From NCBI GenBank assembly GCA_003166875.1, contig PMUN01000330.1, forward strand, positions 1-35,720: a stretch of 35,720 bases of DNA, in the 5' to 3' direction. The notes under the pieces are model-generated. The model was given only the letters and a program-made list of their open reading frames with translations. It searched no databases and was not told the DNA's origin. This DNA comes from Bryobacterales bacterium (GTDB taxonomy: Bacteria > Acidobacteriota > Terriglobia > Bryobacterales > Bryobacteraceae). Shown piece by piece: positions 32,208 to 35,720 of the stretch; within the stretch, counting starts at the first letter, position 1, and the number at the start of each line of letters is the position of its first letter. The translations under genes and the position numbers were made by a program.

Positions 32208-34862
32208 ATGCCCATGCTGAACGATTTATTCTTCCGTCTCCGCTCTCTGTTCCGCCGAAAGGCAGCCGAAACTGAACTCGATGATGAACTGCGCTTCCAT
32301 TTCGATTCCCATGTCCAGAAGTATGAGAGCTCGGGCCTCACGCGCGAAGAGGCGCTGCGGCGCGCGCGCATCGAGTTCGGCGGAATCGATCAGGTGAAGG
32401 AGGAATGCCGCGAGGCGCGCGGCGTGCACTTTATGGAAGAACTATTCCAGGATGTTCGATATGGGCTGCGCATGCTGCGCAAGTCTCCCGGCTTTACTGC
32501 GGTCGCGCTGCTCACGCTCGCCCTGGGCATCGGCGCGAACACCGCGATTTTTTCCGTTGTCTACGGCGTATTGCTGCGGCCCCTGCCATACAAAGATGCC
32601 GGCGGTCTGGTAGTGCTCAATGAGACCACGCCGAAGGTCGGCCAGGTGGGTGTCTCATATCCGAATTTTCTGGATTGGCGCTCCGGGAGCCGCTCGTTTT
32701 CGCAAATGGCCGCGGTAGCTAACGTCTCTTTCAACCTGGCCGGCGTCGATCAACCGGAGAACATCATGGGCGAAGCAGTTTCACCCAATTTTCTTTCCAT
32801 ATTGGGCGTCCGTCCCATCCTGGGGCGCAATTTCGACGCATCCGAAGAAAAAGCGGGCACGGCTCCCGTTGTTTTGCTGAGTTATCAACTTTGGCAGTCG
32901 CACCTGGGCGGCGGCCCCAGCGTGCTTGGCCGCACGATCAATCTGGACGGCAAGAGTTTCACCATCATCGGAGTGTTGCCGCCGGACTTCGTCTCCATCG
33001 ACAAAACAGACATCATGGTGCCCATTGGCGTGTGGGCCACGGGAAACTCCGATGCAGGCGAGCGCGGCGACCGCGGCGACATGGCGGCCATCGGCAGGCT
33101 CGGGCCCGGCATGAGTTTCGCGCAGGCTCAGGCGGAAATGCAGGCAATCGCAGGGCGGCTCGCGGCAACATATCCTGGATCCAACGATCAGTTCAGCGCC
33201 GCGCTGCGGCCCATTCGCGAGGTATTCGTTGGCGAAATTCGCCCTGCCATTTTGATTCTCTTCGGCGCCGTTCTATTTGTTCTGCTCATCGCCTGCGCCA
33301 ACGTAGCCAACCTGTTTCTGATGCGTGGCGCTGCACGCACACGCGAAATCGCACTGCGCATCGCGCTGGGCGCAACTCGTGGACGCATCGTCCGCCAGAT
33401 GCTGGCCGAAAGTTTCGTTCTGGCCTTTTTCGGAGGCCTGTTGGGTGTTGCGGTTTCGATTGCAGGAATACGCGGGCTAGCCCAGTTGATTCCGATGGGC
33501 GGGATGGCAGGTGAGGCCGTGAATCTGAACGGCGCGGTGCTGCTTTTTGCCGCGGGCGCGGTAGTGCTGTCCTCCTTCATGTTCGGACTGGTGCCAGCCA
33601 TGCAGTTGACCAAGCCCGAGGTGCAGTCAGAATTGAAGGAAGGCGGCAGAGCAGTCAGCGCGGGCGCTGGGCAGAATCGCTTGCGCGGTCTTCTGGCGGT
33701 GGGCGAGATTTCGGTTGCCTTGATCCTCCTGGTCGGCGCGGGTCTGATGATGAAGAGCCTCTATCGTCTGCTGGCCGTGGATCCGGGATTTAAAACAGAC
33801 CGGATACTCACCATGGAAATGGATCTGCGCACCGCGCAATACGCTAAAGATCCGGCTGTTCTGAATTTCTGGCAACAAGTTCTTGACCGCGTCCGCGTCC
33901 TGCCTGGCGTGGAAGCTGCGGCCCTGGGTACTTTGGTTCCGCTGACCGACTCACATTCACGCTCAGACATCACCATTGAGGGCATGGCATTGCCCAAGCC
34001 GGGCAGTTTTCCTCACCCGGATCACCACAGCGTGAGCCCTGGATACCTAAGAGCGCTCGGCGTTCCACTCCTGCGCGGCCGCGAATTCACGGACGCCGAC
34101 CGTGAAAACGCTCCGCTGGTCGGAATGATCAACGCCGCGGTCGCACGGCAATTCTTTACGAACCAGGATGTCTTAGGCAAGCGCTTCATGTTCGGCCACC
34201 CATCCGCTGAGCATCCGCCGAAATGGATCACCATCGTGGGGCTCGCGGCTGATACCAAGCTCTACGGCCTTGCCAATCCCGCGCGCCTCGAAGTTTACGT
34301 CCCCTTCCGCCAATCCGTCTCGAGCGATATGAATCTGATTGTGAAATCGGCAGCCGATCCCGCCGCGCTCACTTCCGCCATTCGAGGCGCCATCGCGTCG
34401 ATCGACAAAGACCAACCCATTTTTGCCATCGCCACCATGCAAGAACTCGTCAATAGTTCCGTTTCCACACGGCGCATCACGTTAATCCTGCTCGGGCTGT
34501 TCAGCGCGCTCGCGCTGGTCTTGGCGGCCATCGGAATCTACGGCGTTATTTCCTATTCCGTCGCGCAGCGCACGCACGAAATCGGGATTCGCATGGCTCT
34601 CGGCGCCGATGGCGGCGGTGTGCTGCGCATGATCCTCGCACAGGGAGTGAAAATCGCCGGCGCAGGCGTGGTCATCGGCCTCGGCGCATCTTTCGGTCTC
34701 ACGCGATTGATGACGAAGCTCCTTTTTTCAGTCAGCGCGGCCGATCCGCTCACCTTCGCCGCAGTCGCAATTGTGCTGGTGCTGGTGGCCATGCTGGCTT
34801 GTTATATCCCAGCCCGCCGTGCCCTCCGCGTCGATCCCATAATCGCGCTAAGGTATGAATAG
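32208..34862 (+). CDS. ADOP-family permease (acidobacterial duplicated orphan permease, MacB/FtsX-like)
   Basis: An 884-residue membrane protein with AAGGGGA before the ATG (a second ATG at 32214 is possible). The N-terminal ~75 residues are the ADOP lead-in (LDDELRFHFDSHVQKY, SGLTREEALRRARIEFGG). Then comes MacB_PCD 1 after a first membrane helix (GFTAVALLTLALGIGANTAI), an FtsX domain near 350-465 (REIALRIALGATRGRIVRQM), and a second MacB_PCD. A final FtsX domain near 755-870 (THEIGIRMALGAD, VDPIIALRYE) closes it. ADOP proteins usually lie apart from their ATPase; none is next to this gene. They are thought to move lipids, peptides or signals across the envelope by mechanotransmission. Confidence 0.95.
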   Translation: MPMLNDLFFRLRSLFRRKAAETELDDELRFHFDSHVQKYESSGLTREEALRRARIEFGGIDQVKEECREARGVHFMEELFQDVRYGLRMLRKSPGFTAVALLTLALGIGANTAIFSVVYGVLLRPLPYKDAGGLVVLNETTPKVGQVGVSYPNFLDWRSGSRSFSQMAAVANVSFNLAGVDQPENIMGEAVSPNFLSILGVRPILGRNFDASEEKAGTAPVVLLSYQLWQSHLGGGPSVLGRTINLDGKSFTIIGVLPPDFVSIDKTDIMVPIGVWATGNSDAGERGDRGDMAAIGRLGPGMSFAQAQAEMQAIAGRLAATYPGSNDQFSAALRPIREVFVGEIRPAILILFGAVLFVLLIACANVANLFLMRGAARTREIALRIALGATRGRIVRQMLAESFVLAFFGGLLGVAVSIAGIRGLAQLIPMGGMAGEAVNLNGAVLLFAAGAVVLSSFMFGLVPAMQLTKPEVQSELKEGGRAVSAGAGQNRLRGLLAVGEISVALILLVGAGLMMKSLYRLLAVDPGFKTDRILTMEMDLRTAQYAKDPAVLNFWQQVLDRVRVLPGVEAAALGTLVPLTDSHSRSDITIEGMALPKPGSFPHPDHHSVSPGYLRALGVPLLRGREFTDADRENAPLVGMINAAVARQFFTNQDVLGKRFMFGHPSAEHPPKWITIVGLAADTKLYGLANPARLEVYVPFRQSVSSDMNLIVKSAADPAALTSAIRGAIASIDKDQPIFAIATMQELVNSSVSTRRITLILLGLFSALALVLAAIGIYGVISYSVAQRTHEIGIRMALGADGGGVLRMILAQGVKIAGAGVVIGLGASFGLTRLMTKLLFSVSAADPLTFAAVAIVLVLVAMLACYIPARRALRVDPIIALRYE

Positions 34863-34916
34863 TTAGAAACCGGCCTGCAGCGGTTCACGTCCAGCATTGA
34901 AATGAGGAGGCAGCCT

Positions 34917-35597
34917 ATGCGTGCATTCCGGCTGGCCGGCGTTCTCCTGGCCTCCCTCGCCGCCGCCGACGATACCGCTGTGTCGCCGCGGCCAAAGCCT
35001 ACTGATTATCCGGCTCACGATAGCGTAAAGACCGCCTCACTCGCCGGCGCCATCGTCCCGCCGGAACAAGTCAAGAAATTGTTCTCGGCTGAAACCTCCA
35101 AAAACTACGTCGTGGTAGAGGTTGCCATTTATCCCCAGGATGGCCACTCCTTCGACATCGATCTGCTCGATTTCGAGTTGAAAACCGGTGATCAAATGCT
35201 CCGCGCGTCCGAGCCTCGGGATATCGGAACCACGTGGCCGTCGGCAAAAAATCCGTCGATTGGCAACCGTGGGCCCAATGTTACCGCCGAGACCGGCGTC
35301 ATCGTCGATCGTGAAACGGATCCTGTCACCGGACGCCCCAGGACCAGCGTGGGGACGTACGAAGGCGTCGCTGTGTCCAATTATCCTCGCCCAGACCCTC
35401 CCACGCCGCCGCGCACCAATCCCGCCCAAAGCGATGCCGACGACAAAATGCGCAAGATGGCGTTGCCCGAAGGTCCCGCGAAAGCGCCTGTGGCCGGTTA
35501 TCTTTATTTCAGGCACCAAAAACGCAAGCAGGACTCTTTTGCGCTGAATTATTCGAACGACGACGAATCAATCGACCTGAAATTCCCGAAGCCGTGA
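34917..35597 (+). CDS. Secreted protein of unknown function
   Basis: A 226-residue protein. The ATG at 34917 is chosen because GAGGAGG precedes it by 6 bases; an earlier ATG at 34902 overlaps that site. The signal peptide is MRAFRLAGVLLASLAAADDT. The mature part begins with a beta-rich domain (YVVVEVAIYPQDGHSFDIDL) and continues with a Pro-rich linker (RPDPPTPPRTNP). A compact C-terminal end contains GYLYFRHQKRKQDSF. Function unknown. It follows the ADOP gene by 54 bases and may be co-transcribed. Confidence 0.8.
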   Translation: MRAFRLAGVLLASLAAADDTAVSPRPKPTDYPAHDSVKTASLAGAIVPPEQVKKLFSAETSKNYVVVEVAIYPQDGHSFDIDLLDFELKTGDQMLRASEPRDIGTTWPSAKNPSIGNRGPNVTAETGVIVDRETDPVTGRPRTSVGTYEGVAVSNYPRPDPPTPPRTNPAQSDADDKMRKMALPEGPAKAPVAGYLYFRHQKRKQDSFALNYSNDDESIDLKFPKP

Positions 35598-35608
35598 GGA
35601 ATAGCAAC

Positions 35609-35674
35609 GACCGGTCGCTTACGCTCGGGGTTCGGAAAGAGTGTTACCGAACCGCGACCGTGAGGGAGTCGGTG
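35609..35674. repeat. REPIN-like inverted pair of REP sequences
   Basis: Two related REP sequences face each other. The first runs from about 35609 (ACCGGTCGCTTACGCTCGG, then GGTTCGG). The second, 35641-35674, is the inverse of the copy at 21879-21912. GGTTCGG and CCGAACC form the inner stem. It lies between convergent coding ends and could serve as a bidirectional terminator or mRNA-end stabiliser. Confidence 0.6.
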
Positions 35675-35683
35675 CTTTTTCAC

Positions 35684-35720
35684 CTAAACCAAATCCAGCG
35701 CCTGCTCAAAATCGGCCAGT
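35684..35720 (-). CDS. C-terminal end of an unidentified gene (partial)
   Basis: The minus-strand frame ends with LADFEQALDLV and TAG at 35686-35684, and is open to the window edge. Eleven residues are too few to assign a family. Its convergence on the REPIN-like element supports a genuine gene end. Confidence 0.3.
   Translation of the reverse strand, partial: LADFEQALDLV

Overview
The window looks like a chromosomal segment of an Acidobacteriota bacterium of the Solibacter/Bryobacter type (order Bryobacterales). The call rests on several lineage-typical families seen together: a protein ending in the Solibacter-type C-terminal domain (17867-20869), an Acidobacterial VWFA-related protein (25714-26622), an ADOP-type duplicated permease (32208-34862), and an ECF sigma factor translationally coupled to a Ser/Thr kinase with a C-terminal PD40 propeller (3274-6651). 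The DNA is GC-rich. No rRNA, complete tRNA or CRISPR array was found.

Left part (1-9800) is a patchwork of decayed mobile DNA around one regulatory unit. It holds tails of two different tyrosine recombinases (613-780, 9595-9762), a plasmid/ICE-like HTH gene with an 11-bp-periodic GGGACA array upstream (919-1448), and a shattered AbiEii-type nucleotidyltransferase with an intact small partner (1589-2617). It also holds a VapB-like antitoxin with a VapC killed by two nonsense codons (8195-8892). Two 48-bp copies of a tRNA-Phe 3' half (2909-2956, 9169-9216) look like attachment-site scars. Between them lie the sigma/kinase pair, whose kinase is frameshifted inside the HRD motif, and a divergent secreted protein.

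Middle part (9857-17488) is a sugar-utilisation locus. It comprises an exported YVTN propeller, two coupled ThuA-like exported proteins, a SIS-domain sugar-phosphate isomerase, a sugar-porter MFS permease, a ROK sugar kinase and a convergent ROK-family repressor. The probable flow is extracellular processing, uptake by MFS, phosphorylation by ROK and isomerisation or deamination by SIS. Control may act through palindromes between the divergent isomerase and permease genes (13796-13831). The substrate cannot be read from sequence; an amino sugar or hexose is the best guess.

Right part (17867-35720) carries the large secreted Ig-like protein, about 1.7 kb with little coding content, and a membrane-anchored methyltransferase of unusual architecture. 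Then come a secreted amidohydrolase divergent from the VWFA protein, and an NtrY-NtrX two-component pair whose promoter abuts a 15-unit heptanucleotide repeat. A small accessory island follows: a frameshifted zinc-ribbon/PIN-like protein, HicBA, and a broken monooxygenase-like gene. The ADOP permease, a secreted hypothetical and a REPIN-like inverted pair close the window.

Several genes carry single-base disruptions. The AbiEii and VapC genes carry multiple hits and are convincing decay. The single frameshifts in the kinase and the PIN-like gene could also be sequencing errors.
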